Below, in pieces: positions 51,901 to 62,700 of a stretch of 64,000 bases of DNA. The stretch is from Lineus longissimus. Lineage: Eukaryota; Nemertea; Pilidiophora; Heteronemertea; Lineidae. Where the stretch lies: NCBI RefSeq assembly GCF_910592395.1, contig NC_088310.1, forward strand, positions 2,485,501 through 2,549,500, read 5' to 3'. The stretch's first letter is position 1; each line of letters opens with the position of its first letter. Below the pieces are notes generated by a model. It was not told the origin of the DNA and did not search any database. It was given only the letters and a program-made list of their open reading frames with translations. Position numbers and translations under genes: made by a program.

Positions 51901-53485
51901 CACAGAAGTGTTCTCCTAGTACAATTGTCATGCATTATGACCCGAAAGCTCTGTCCTCGGATACCAGAGTCAATCGTATGCTCCTCCCCTTGCACATGTA
52001 ACTGAGTTCGGGAATAGGGGGTTTAAGACAGCATCAGAGTTCCTTGGCATATAACTTTTAAAACTTCATTTTGGATAGTGAATTTCATTCATTTGTGGTG
52101 ATTCTTGGTTTCCAAGTAGTCTAGGTTTTATATTCGCTAGGAAATATAAAGTATATGTGGTTCGTTTATTGATCACTGGAGCCAAATTTGATTAGCGTTT
52201 TGTGTTAGAATCCTATCTTTTGAATAGGATGATGTACTTTGAGGCCTGAGGTGTACATAATGTCAAGATTTTAAGTAGTCTATCCGTCACATTGTGAGAC
52301 GTTGGTGTTACCCCGGTTAAGGTTTGTTTTAAGTCATCTTGATTACGTGCATGTTATAAAGCTATGGAGATTCATCTACCGGTATTCTGGTGAATGATAA
52401 TTTGGAGGGTTTATGACTTGATAATTGTTTTGATAATAGCTGCTGCTTGTCATCGAGCTATAAACTGTCTAGGTTATGTGCGTGTTGTTCGTAAACGTCA
52501 TGTAGGTATTGCAGGATCTCGGATTTCTGTGAAGCCTTTCCTATTCCTTTATGGGAGGCATGTTGGAATTTCAGTCTTTTATTGCCAAACCAACCATAAT
52601 CTTACAACCAACAGAAAAAGCAGTGAATAGCATATGGATAGCATAATTTCGACTATTACACCTATTAAATTTTAAAAAAAACAATGTTTGCTGTTTTGAA
52701 TAGAGTGTAGGTTTAAATAAACAAATGCAACGACTCTTTTGAATAGAAAAATTTGATGCCCTTCACAGAATTCTGATGTTGCGCTTGAGTTTATATCTTT
52801 ACCTGGTCTTTCCTAAAGCACTGCGACTTGGCATACGTACATTTATTAGTTCTGCAGAAAATAGACACATGCGTAATAGTACGTAAAATGTAAAAAAATC
52901 ATAAGAAAAAAATATTTATATGTGTATGAAAATTTGATTGGTGCAGCATCATATCTATACAGAAAGTGTATAATATGTATTTTTTCTAAGTAAAATAGGC
53001 ATTTATTGGATGTCACTCTATATCCGTATGTATATAGAATAACTTAGATGCCCTCCCATGGAGAGGCAGAATAACTGGTCAAAGTAGGATTTTTGTAAGA
53101 ATGTAGAAATGTACATAATGCAGTTTAGTCATCAAAATCTTGACATATTATCATATTCTGTTAGGTTGTCTCTGAGGCTTTGAATCAGGAACTTTTAGTT
53201 CAATCTCAAAAAAACGCCGTCGAGATGAAAACAAGTGAAGGGCAGTTGGTTATCAGTACATGACGTCTGCTGTCTTAAATAGTGAGGTGTCCTGATTACA
53301 CAAGTCAAATTGATTGAGTATCAACAAAGTCAGACCATGAATCAGTGTCCTTTATACAGAGGGTGTCCAGCTCAAAGATTTATTCCTCTATAAACACATA
53401 TAGCATTTTGCATCTATCCTAATAGAAGGATGGCAGACATTATAATCTATGCTTATGAGCTGGCGCCAAATTGTGAATAGCTTAA

Positions 53486-53762
53486 CACCTTCAGCGTCGA
53501 ACTACGTAGATCTACGTGGCCCAAATGAAATCCCCTCCCATTTGAGCTGGTTGTCGGAGTCGCATGGAAGAACTACGCCATCGCCATCTTCAGGGCAAGG
53601 TAGGAACTGAAAGGTAGGAACTGAAAACACCGTTTGGTCTTTTCAGTTCCTTCCTTGCCCTGAAGATGGCGATGGCGTAGTTCTTCCATGCGACTCCGAC
53701 AACCAGTTCAAAGGGAGGGGGATTTGGGCTACGGAGATCTACGTGGTTCGGCGCTGAAGGTG
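53486..53762. repeat. Long near-perfect inverted repeat (hairpin) with piggyBac-like left end
   Basis: Two arms of about 125 bp are joined by a loop of a few tens of bases at most, centred near 53630. They pair over CACCTTCAGCG, the TACGTAGATCTACGTGG block, TTGTCGGAGTCGCATGG, AAGAACTACGCCATCGCC and ATCTTCAGGGCAAGG. The left end follows directly on TTAA (53482-53485), the target site of piggyBac elements. The right end is followed by AGAA, not TTAA. This may be a fold-back form of one transposon terminus. A transcript through it would form a long dsRNA hairpin. Confidence 0.75.
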
Positions 53763-55686
53763 AGAACGATTCCATGCCTGCCTCAGAGACAAACTTACTG
53801 TCAACATAAACATCACACCCAAAGCTTTCTTCAGTTAAAGTGTCATCTGCTTCACGAAATATACTCTTTCGCCAATTTTTCATCAAAGACGTCAAACACA
53901 AGGCAACATTACATGACACCAAACGAACCTGGATTGAGTTACATAGAGTTCTCGCAGATTGACCTGTTACTGGCTTTGAATGCTATTGGTGCTACCATTG
54001 GCAATGCCATCATGCCAAAAAAAAGTGCCAATACCGAGGCTGACTATAAAGTTCTGAACTAAACTGTTATTGAACACATTCCATCATTACAATTACCTGT
54101 ACCTATTATGAAAGAATCCTTTCAAAGCTGCTTTAGATATACCAGTTGATATCTGTGACATGTGTGTTAGATATATTGGGTTCTGGTAGTGCCTGGGCTT
54201 GAGATTTTGAAATAGTACAAAGAAATGTACACAAAACAATGTTGACACAATTCATGTTTTAACCTTCGAGAAAATGGCAGTCAATTTATTGATATATACC
54301 AAGATGAAGAATATACATAGCCATTCTGTTTATCAAAGAAAAGATTTACTCATTGGACTTACTAAATGTCTATTCAGATAAAAATATCTATTCAAGTAAA
54401 ACTTAACTCATCTGACACGAAAGGAACATTTCAGATAAGAAATCACCTTTTCAGACATAAAGTCAACTACATGTATTCATCATGCATTATTTTACTTTGA
54501 AATTATTCATCACTGATTGTTCATCGATTGGCACCTTTGGCGCCACCTATTAACCTTTGTTGTTACTGATCTTTCAAGAAATTTTGAAGTACTTGCTTGT
54601 ATATTGTGTATAATTCGTGCTGTTGGTAGAACTGTGTGGACATATTTATTCAATTGGTGATTTTAGTATTGAACAAATTAGGTGATTTGACAGTTTTGAG
54701 TTATGTAATTTAGTGCGAGGAACTCCCTGGAATTTGGACACCTTGCTGAGGATTTTATTTTTTGTGCTAACAAAGCTTTATGTAAATGTAATATCATATT
54801 TATTTTGTGATTTCTTCCACTGATTATTCAATTTTATTTACCAGTATTGTTGTTAAAGATTTTAGTTTGTATGAATGTTCTCTAGTGACAACCGCTTGAA
54901 ATCAAGACTGGTCATTTTGTTGCTGTGTGTTAGCACGTTGAGATATTAATTTGCTCATAACCCTGGTTTTAGTATCAATGCCCCCACAAACGGTCGAATA
55001 GTTGACCCAATTTTTCTGGAAATGCCAATTGTAGGTCAAGTGCTTGAATATAATAGCCCACATTTAAGAGATACTGAGAAAGTTGGATGAAAAATATGAT
55101 CGGATGAAGCGGTTTTTGTGCTTGAGAATTTTCTTAAGATGATCAAGGAAGCTTACCCAAGTGCCATTTCAAAGACTGTTACTATATCAAGTACTCGATA
55201 TGCATGCTTTAATAGGATTTAGATAAATTGAACATTTCGATGTTGAATTGATTTGTTGTTTCATGTCTTCTGCTAATTTATTCAAGACAAACAAAAATTT
55301 ATTTTTAGTGGGACAATCTGGTATGAAGGTTTGTCTGTAGTTTTAATAATCGCAGTGATGGTTAAATTTTGTTCACATTTGTTCTTAAAGTGATCTTATC
55401 CTGGCTTTCTGGGTGTGCCATTGTCAGATTTGGGATGAATAGATATTCTTACCAAACAGTCACTATCAATTGGTTTGTTGTGTTTGCGTCAATGAAGCAG
55501 CTATATTTGACTTTCCCTGGCCTTTTATTAAAGGAACACAAAATAGGGTGTCAATTTCAGAGCCAAATAGACTTTCATAGAATATTTTCATGCCTGGAGA
55601 AGACCACTTTAAGTAACTAACCAATCATCATATGAATTTAAAAAACTTCTTATTATTGTGTGTCATGTTGTACCTTTGTCTTGTTT

Positions 55687-55749
55687 TAAAGAGAGAGAAC
55701 ATTGTCAGTGTAAGTTTTTCATTTCGTTTAACAGCGGCAAGGTGTCCAC
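55687..55749 (+). mobile_element. SINE-like dispersed repeat (internally deleted copy)
   Basis: It opens with TTAAAGAGAGAGAACATTGT, a damaged form of the head seen at 50567, and jumps directly to the 39-base tail that is identical to 50681-50719. Confidence 0.5.
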
Positions 55750-56616
55750 ATTAATGTTGAGTTGCCTCATTAGCTAGGGGACGGAGTGCTAGTTAATTGT
55801 TCTCAAAGAGAGCACAAAGTAAATGTGTATAATTTCTAGATGTGTGTTTGTGTGTTCTAATCAATGTACTTGTGCAGGTTAACGATTCTGATGCAGTTAC
55901 TTGCCTCAGGTTGACTGTAGGCCACCATACATTTGCAAAACGTTTTGTGAAAATGTACTTGTGACCTTTTGTCAGGTTGGGGTGAGTTGGTCTGATGGTT
56001 TGGCGGGTATTCGAAGGATGAAATCATGCTGTTTTGCTCAAGTCGGGTCCTCTGGTGATGGGTACTGTACGATATTTTCCTTTCCCACCTACATACATGT
56101 ATGGACACCTCATTCAGCTATCAGTATTAAAATCTATTCTCATCGAGTTAAACTTAGAGCTGTTGTACTAGTACAGCTGACCATTTTACTCGGTGAAATC
56201 CCCGTTCAAAATTGGGATCAGTTATAAGATTTAAGGAAATGGTCCATCGATCCAGCTCAGAGTAAAACAGCATCTTTCACTGTGGTTTTTGGTTTCTAAG
56301 GTATCTTGTTCTATCGGAAGTTTCTCACGCAAATAGTAACGAATGTCTTTGGAGTACTTTCCAGCCTTTAGTAGAGAGTCGATCAGAACAGTGTTGCTTC
56401 ATGTGACCACATGACAGGCTGTGCTAGAAAATAGATCTTTTATACCATCATGTATTTTCAGTATTATGAAAATCAATAACATCATAACATCTCTTCATTG
56501 GCTTATGCACTGATTTTACACTTTTTAAGAAAATGAAAAATGTTGCCTGTGATCACAACCGACTCAGCAGTGAGTTAGTGACTGTGAGAGAGAACACTAA
56601 TACAATGGGTACACTG

Positions 56617-56656
56617 AAAAACCCATCACTTCAAAATGATGAAGCGATGGGTTTTT
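56617..56656. other. Short 17-bp stem-loop
   Basis: AAAAACCCATCACTTCA and TGAAGCGATGGGTTTTT pair with one mismatch or wobble around a 6-base loop. It is too short for a typical animal microRNA precursor, and no flanking stem extension was seen. Perhaps a relic of a palindromic repeat. Confidence 0.6.
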
Positions 56657-57339
56657 AATGAAATTTTGGATATACACTGCTTGAGACTACATCCACAAAG
56701 CATGATTGAGGTGTGACTAGAAATTCATGCAAAATTGTATAAATAGTGTTGTTAACTTATGATTATAAGCATCAAATTCCTTGTTAATGAGAATGAGAAC
56801 ATCAGATTCAATCTGTCATATTGCAACTGACGTATTAGGAGGTGTTCAGCTACACATGATGTTTTAGTCGCAACCAATTCGCTAGTTTCAAGAGCAAGGT
56901 GCAGCCTCAAAAAAGTTGTAAACACCAATCCCTTGTCTAGCTGTTCCATCATTGACATACATGTAGTATGCAGAAAGGTGCCGTTTAAGCTAATGAAACC
57001 AGTTGAATTTAGCGATAAATAAGTCTCATATTATTGTTATTATTATTGACTCCACCATGTGGCACTATGTTGAATCGAAGCAGCGTAATGACTGTTATAA
57101 AACATGCAATGTTCCTTCGAACCTGTCCTGTTATCATGATGTTAATACATAATTCAGTATCACTGAACTGTGAATATGAGTGCTGATTGTGATATTTTAG
57201 GCAAATAAAGACAGATTTTCTATGAAGTTGTTTCTGGTTGATTTAGTTTCAGTCGAAATCTGAGACATATTCCAAAGAAATTTCCCATCGTTCAGCCATT
57301 TACATTGGGTCTTTGGAACCGTAGATCTATGTGGCATTA

Positions 57340-58690
57340 AGAACGCACTGGGATAGAAGCTCAATGAGAGGCTTGAGTTCAAGTAGGCTACCTGAAGAGC
57401 CTCTAAAGCCAGGTTGAGCCTGTCTTTAAAAGAACTCTGAATGACCAACTGTACCAAAGACAGAAGGGTCCTGATGTGATTGTCCCAGTTACATGAGGTA
57501 CCTCACTGGGGAACTTGGACCAGCCTGAAAGAGTATAGTGGATGTCCTCCCAAAGACAGGAGGGTCCTGATGTGATTGTCCCAGTTACATGAGGTACCTC
57601 ACTGGGGAACTTGGACCAGCCTGAAGGTATAGTGGATGTCTTCCCAAAGACAGGAGGGTCCTGATGTGATTGTCCCAGTTACATGAGGTACCTCACTGGG
57701 GAACTTGGACCGACCTGAAAGAGTATAGTGGATGTCCTCCCAAAGACAGGTACATGTACCGCAGTATTGTCCTTGAACTTGTCTTCAAGTGCACTGTGAG
57801 ATATAAGCTTTGCCACAGCAGGATGGTCCAGATGTTGTCCCTGAGACATGCTGGTTGGACCTGCCCTTTAGACCACTATGAGATGGAAGCTCTATCAAAG
57901 ACAGAAGAGTCACGATGTTGTCCCAGGTGCATTGGCTACCTGAGGGAGATGAGCTACTTCAAGTTTGCCCCTCGAGTTGCCAAGTAAGTGTTGTGCCTGT
58001 CTTCAAGAGAAGTGAGATAGAAGCTCTATCAAAGACAGAAGAGTCATGATGTTGTCCAAGGTGCATTGGCTACCTGAGGGAGACGAGCTACTTCAAGTTG
58101 GCCCCTCGAGTTGCCAAGTAAGTGTTGTGCCTGTCTTCAAGAGAAGTGAGATGGAAGCAATACCAAAGGCAGAAGAGTCCTGATTTGTCCCCGGTGTACA
58201 TACCTGAGCTACTTTGAGTAGGCTATTTGGGTTCAAGTAGTATACATGAGGTGCCTCTTTGACCAGACCTGTCTTCAAGAATACAGCGAGATAGAAGCTC
58301 TATCAAAGACAGAAGGGTCATGATGTTGTCCCAGGTAGATGAGGTTGTTCCAGTGCATGAGGCGACTGAAGTGGTCAAGTAGGTTACTTAGGCCTGTCTT
58401 CAAGAGAAGTGAGAGAGAAGCTTTACCAAAGGCAGAATGGTCATGATGTAGTCCCAGGTAGATGAGGTACCTCAGGTACATGAACTCCCTCAAGGAGATG
58501 AGCTACTTCAAGTTGGCCACTCGAGCTGCCTGTCTTCAAGAGCAGTGAGATAGAAGCTTTAACAAAGGCAGAATGATCATGATGTAGTCCCAGGTAGATG
58601 AGGTACCTCAGGTACATGAACTCCCTCAAGGAGATGAGCTACTTCAAGTTGGCCACTTGAGCTGCCAAGTAAAGGTTACTTAGGCCTGTC
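57340..58690. repeat. Compound satellite: 94-97 bp units followed by 125-138 bp units
   Basis: From 57453, three nearly identical units (57453, 57550, 57644; a fourth start at 57740) carry CCAAAGACAGGAGGGTCCTG and ATGAGGTACCTCACTGGGG. From about 57781 the array changes to longer units marked by GTCTTCAAG at 57999, 58133, 58271, 58396, 58532 and 58688. Each contains GAAGCTCTATCAAAGACAG-like and GGAGATGAGCTACTTCAAG-like blocks. Both unit types share the AAAGACAG-GGTCCTGATG core and the ATGAGGTACCTCA block, so they have one origin. Open frames inside (57670-57987 and several on -) are produced by the repeat. Confidence 0.88.
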
Positions 58691-59769
58691 TTCAAGAGCT
58701 TTGTGCAAGTTTGTTCCATCCATGGTCACGTGTTTCCAGTCCAATATGGCGGAAATGCATGTCAGGTATGTTTGGGTCAGGTGACAGCATTGCGCAATCA
58801 CAGATATAAACAACCAGAAGTCAAAAGTAACAGTGCAGTAACAATGCTTTATTCAAAAAGGAATTGAACATCTTCAAAATCTCTGTGGCAATGGTGCAGG
58901 TATGTGAAAAATACAAATAAAACTATGATTGGACGGATTACAACTTGGACAGATATAGGACAAACAGGAGACATAAATCAAAGATTGACTGATCTTAAGA
59001 TTAAACTGATTCTGAGGTTTCATGAGCCCTGCCTTTAACTGTCATCCCCATTGAAATTATTAAGAATGAATGTTCCAAAATAAAAGTAAGCAAAATAAAA
59101 TGGTTTCAAATATATGTGTGTTTACAGTATGTACAGAGAGAGTACGGTGAACGAAGATGAATAAATAAGGCCAGTATGGTATGACCAAATACTCACCAGA
59201 TAAAACACTTAAAGGGAGAGTACAGGCAGAAACAAGATGGGCCAGTTGATATCATAGTCACCAATAAAAGTCTTTTCAGTCTCACAGTAGATCAACACTT
59301 TTCATGCTTGTATGAGGAACACTTTTCTTTACCAAGTTAAACGTGCCCCAGTTTCCTAACTGTCTTCCTTATTCGCCTAAAGTTCACCAATGGACCCCAA
59401 TATCCTGCCTGTAGACAACCTTCTAAAGAGTTGGATTCATAAATCTGCGTCAAGAGTATAATACCACAATGAACAACTTGCAAGAGAACCCGACGGATCT
59501 AAAAGTCATCTTTACCCAAATTCCAGTAAAGAGAAGGCACATTAACAAATGGACAACGTAATAAATCCATCATAAATTTGGCACTGTCAATACAAGTCCG
59601 AGGCAAAGAACTAGGCACAGTGTTTAGAATGAACAATTAGGTAAAGGCACTTTATTTTCTGATCATTTGGACTGACAGATTTGTAATAATTTGCATATCA
59701 CAGATTTTGTACATCTAATATAAATATATTATAACTTGTTCATGTGATACAATCAATTAGACTTGTTGT
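58691..59769 (-). other. 3' UTR of the WD40 gene and its flank
   Basis: The WD40 gene stops at 59770. On the minus strand, AATAAA signals lie at 59656-59651 (proximal) and 58853-58848 (distal, about 0.9 kb after the stop). No other coding segment was recognised. The distal signal lies shortly before the satellite array begins. Confidence 0.5.
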
Positions 59770-62700
59770 CTATTCCTCTGTAGGAGTGGATTCCTCATCA
59801 GCAGTGACAGCCGCCAACATGTCCCAGATCCTAATGTTTCCGTCGTCACTGCAAGTCACGATATAACGATCAGACGCCTACAAAGGAAAGATGCATAATT
59901 ATATTCACGGGACCAGTATTTCCCCAATCTTGTTTCCTTTTTTATCATTATCAGATGTAAATGCACTTCCAGCGAAGGTGTCCAGGACACAAGGATATAA
60001 ACCTGGGTGGGTTTCTTACACCAAGGACCGAAGGCCTATTTGAGGCATTACTAAACCCCTTTAATATTGGATGCCTTACACAATCTGCTTGAGATCCCAT
60101 GACAGGTTGTGCACTGCCCTGACTCTCACTCCCACCCCCGAGTTCATTTCGCATTGGGCGACGGAACTTCGAATGAATCAGCTTGCAAATCAAACCCACC
60201 AAGGATGATGATGGCGAAGATGACATTGATTGATACATACCCCCACATCTCTGATTGGACCTTTGTGACCTTGGAGGAAGCGTACACACGTCATAGTGGC
60301 AAGGTCCCACTCCTTTACAATGGCATCACTGCAAAGGAAAGTTTTAACGAATTTATACAAAATTTATTAGAATAAGGCCACACCAATTTAATACCTTAGA
60401 CTTCTACAGTGTCAGTCTCTAAACTCGATATACACACCTTGAGGCAGTGAAGAACCGGTTCTGATGGAAGACAATACTGTTGATGGGACTCTTATGGCAC
60501 TCGACGCCAGCCTCGAGGTCACCCGTACTCTTCCTCCAAAAGTACACCTGACCTTGTGAATTGGCACTGAGGATCAGCTCGCCGCTCATCTGAAAATAAC
60601 GAGTCAAAAATTATAATTCAGTAGTGACACAGGCAACCGCTGATGATGTTGTGTCTTCTGTAGTTAATTTGAAATGATGTCACATGCTCTCAGGCTCCAA
60701 GATCATGAAGTCCCTTTAACGAGGGAACAGACTGCGAGTTATTATAGTGGGGATGGGACTTATTCAGGTAAAGGTGCAATATGGCAAATCGAATCTTACA
60801 TTTTCTATGGCCACTGTCTTCAAGAATGCTCCAGTCAAAACCAAAGGGTAAATACAACCATGAATTAATAAAGACTAGTTTTTATTTATTCTTGATATAT
60901 CGTTTTCTACTTACAGCCATACATGTGATATGGTCATTTAATCCTGTAAACACCCTTAGACATTCAGCAGTGTTGATGTCAGTCATTCGAATCGTCCTGA
61001 AATATGAACAATCATTGAGAGTAAGTGGATTGGAGCTACATTGCTTTTCATTAGTGAAGTCACTGAGAGAATTTAAAGATGATAGATGACCGAAGTTCCA
61101 ATTAATCTTGTCGGCAGCCAGGCAATGGATTTTTCTTCATCTCCCTCCGCCAACCAACTTTTACTGACAAAAAGAAAATAACAAGGAGCACTTTTTTCAC
61201 TTACTTGTCCGATGATCCTGAGACAACATGTTTACCATCGAATGCCAGGCATGTGATAGCCATCTTATGTCCGCGGAGAATACGCTTACACCCACTCAAT
61301 CCGACCATGTCCCACACGCGAACTGTTTTGTCATGAGAACCAGTCACGCTGAAAGAAAAGGAGATAAGTGGATTCACACGAGATCTGGACACTATTGGGA
61401 GACAAGTATTGAATGTCTTGCTAAAGGATATTGAGACTAAACAGCAGGGATCGTCCGGTAGTCAAACCCACACCTTCCTGATCATGTGAATGGCACTCTT
61501 ACCACTGTGCCACTGGTCTCTCTTGCCCTATAGTTGATTGATCTCAGAAGTTACAATGATAGGTTTGGAAGGATAACTTACAGATGAATGTTATCAAACT
61601 CCAGACACGACACAGATCCTCGATGCCCATGTAGAGTATGCAACCTCTCAAACTTGATAAGGTCCCACACCTGAAATGATGATGAACATACTCTGATAAT
61701 GACTAAACTCTCTTGCAATATAAATCTGCCCAAGTGACCTCCCTCTAAAGTGACTGTAACTGGCCACACCCCTTTTCAAATATCATGCCACTGATCTATT
61801 CAGCAACAAGCTCATTTATTCCTAAATGGAATGCACTTACCATAGCTGTCATGTCCCAGGAGCTGGACACGAGGGTGTTCCCACGCACCCGCAGACATCG
61901 CACACCACCCTGTAATGAAAACAGATTCTTTACTCGTGTGTTTTCATTCATTTCATCAGTGCATTGTCAAATACCAGCAACTCTGAAGCCTTGTAAGAGG
62001 GGAAATTTAAGAAATTGAAGAAAATAAACATGAATTTCCATACTGAACATGTTGGAGTTCGTACTTTTCCTAAGGCATTCTTACCATATGACCATAGAGT
62101 TTACGGATACTGCGGCCACTTCTGATGTCCCAGATACGGATTGCCCGGTCCATGCTGCCACTGAACAGACGTTTCTTGTCAAACGTAATACAGAGAACAA
62201 CATCCAAATGACCCTGGAAGGAGGAGAGATATTAGCAACTGAAGGCATGAATCTGACTGTGACATCCCTATTTCAACACCCTCGATCTGGCTCAAAGCTC
62301 TCATAGTGCCAGCAGCGATTTCCTGTCTTCAAAACCAGCAAACTTACCTGTAGTTTTCGCACCCTTTGGATGCCCTTGACCTCCCCAGCAAAAGAAGCAA
62401 ACTTTGCTTTGGGATCCATGCTGGTTTTGGAAGTTTTCCACATCAGAACGTGGTTAGAACCAGATCGTCCCTGAAACCAATAAGAAATAGTAAAATACAA
62501 AGTCATTGTGTTAAATTTAGATCAAATTTGATCAGTTGTTTTTGGCATTTAGACTTGGAATTCGAAGAAATCAACTTTCAAGTGTGCTCAACTCACCAGA
62601 ATATCTTTAGCTTGTTTCAATTCTGGACGAATATCAAGGGCATCTTCTTCTTCATCTTCTTCTCTCCTTTTCTTCTTCTTCTTCTCTCTGCACAATAAAA

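Larger units (their letters stand above)
47363..53485 (+). other. ERR 3' UTR of unknown length and downstream gene-less DNA
   Basis: After the ERR stop the first AATAAA that I see is at 50058-50063, with another at 50080-50085. The 3' UTR could therefore be as long as 2.7 kb, but a non-canonical signal nearer the stop is possible. No other exon was recognised. The stretch contains a SINE-like repeat (50565-50719) and a 133-bp tandem duplication (51635-51900). Confidence 0.5.
53763..57339. other. Gene-less AT-rich stretch between ERR and the satellite array
   Basis: No exon was recognised on either strand. It holds the shortened SINE-like copy (55687-55749) and a small perfect-looking hairpin (56617-56656). 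Open frames of 80-125 codons (53688-54062, 55901-56227) lack family resemblance. Confidence 0.5.

Noticed and set aside
53590-53922. 110-codon open frame on - across the hairpin
   Set aside because: About a third lies in the inverted-repeat arm and the rest shows no family resemblance; at most a transposon remnant.
56617-56656. MicroRNA precursor
   Set aside because: The stem is only about 17 bp and does not extend outward, too short for a usual animal pre-miRNA.
57670-57987. 105-codon open frame on + with cysteines
   Set aside because: Lies in the compound satellite; its residues follow the repeat units.
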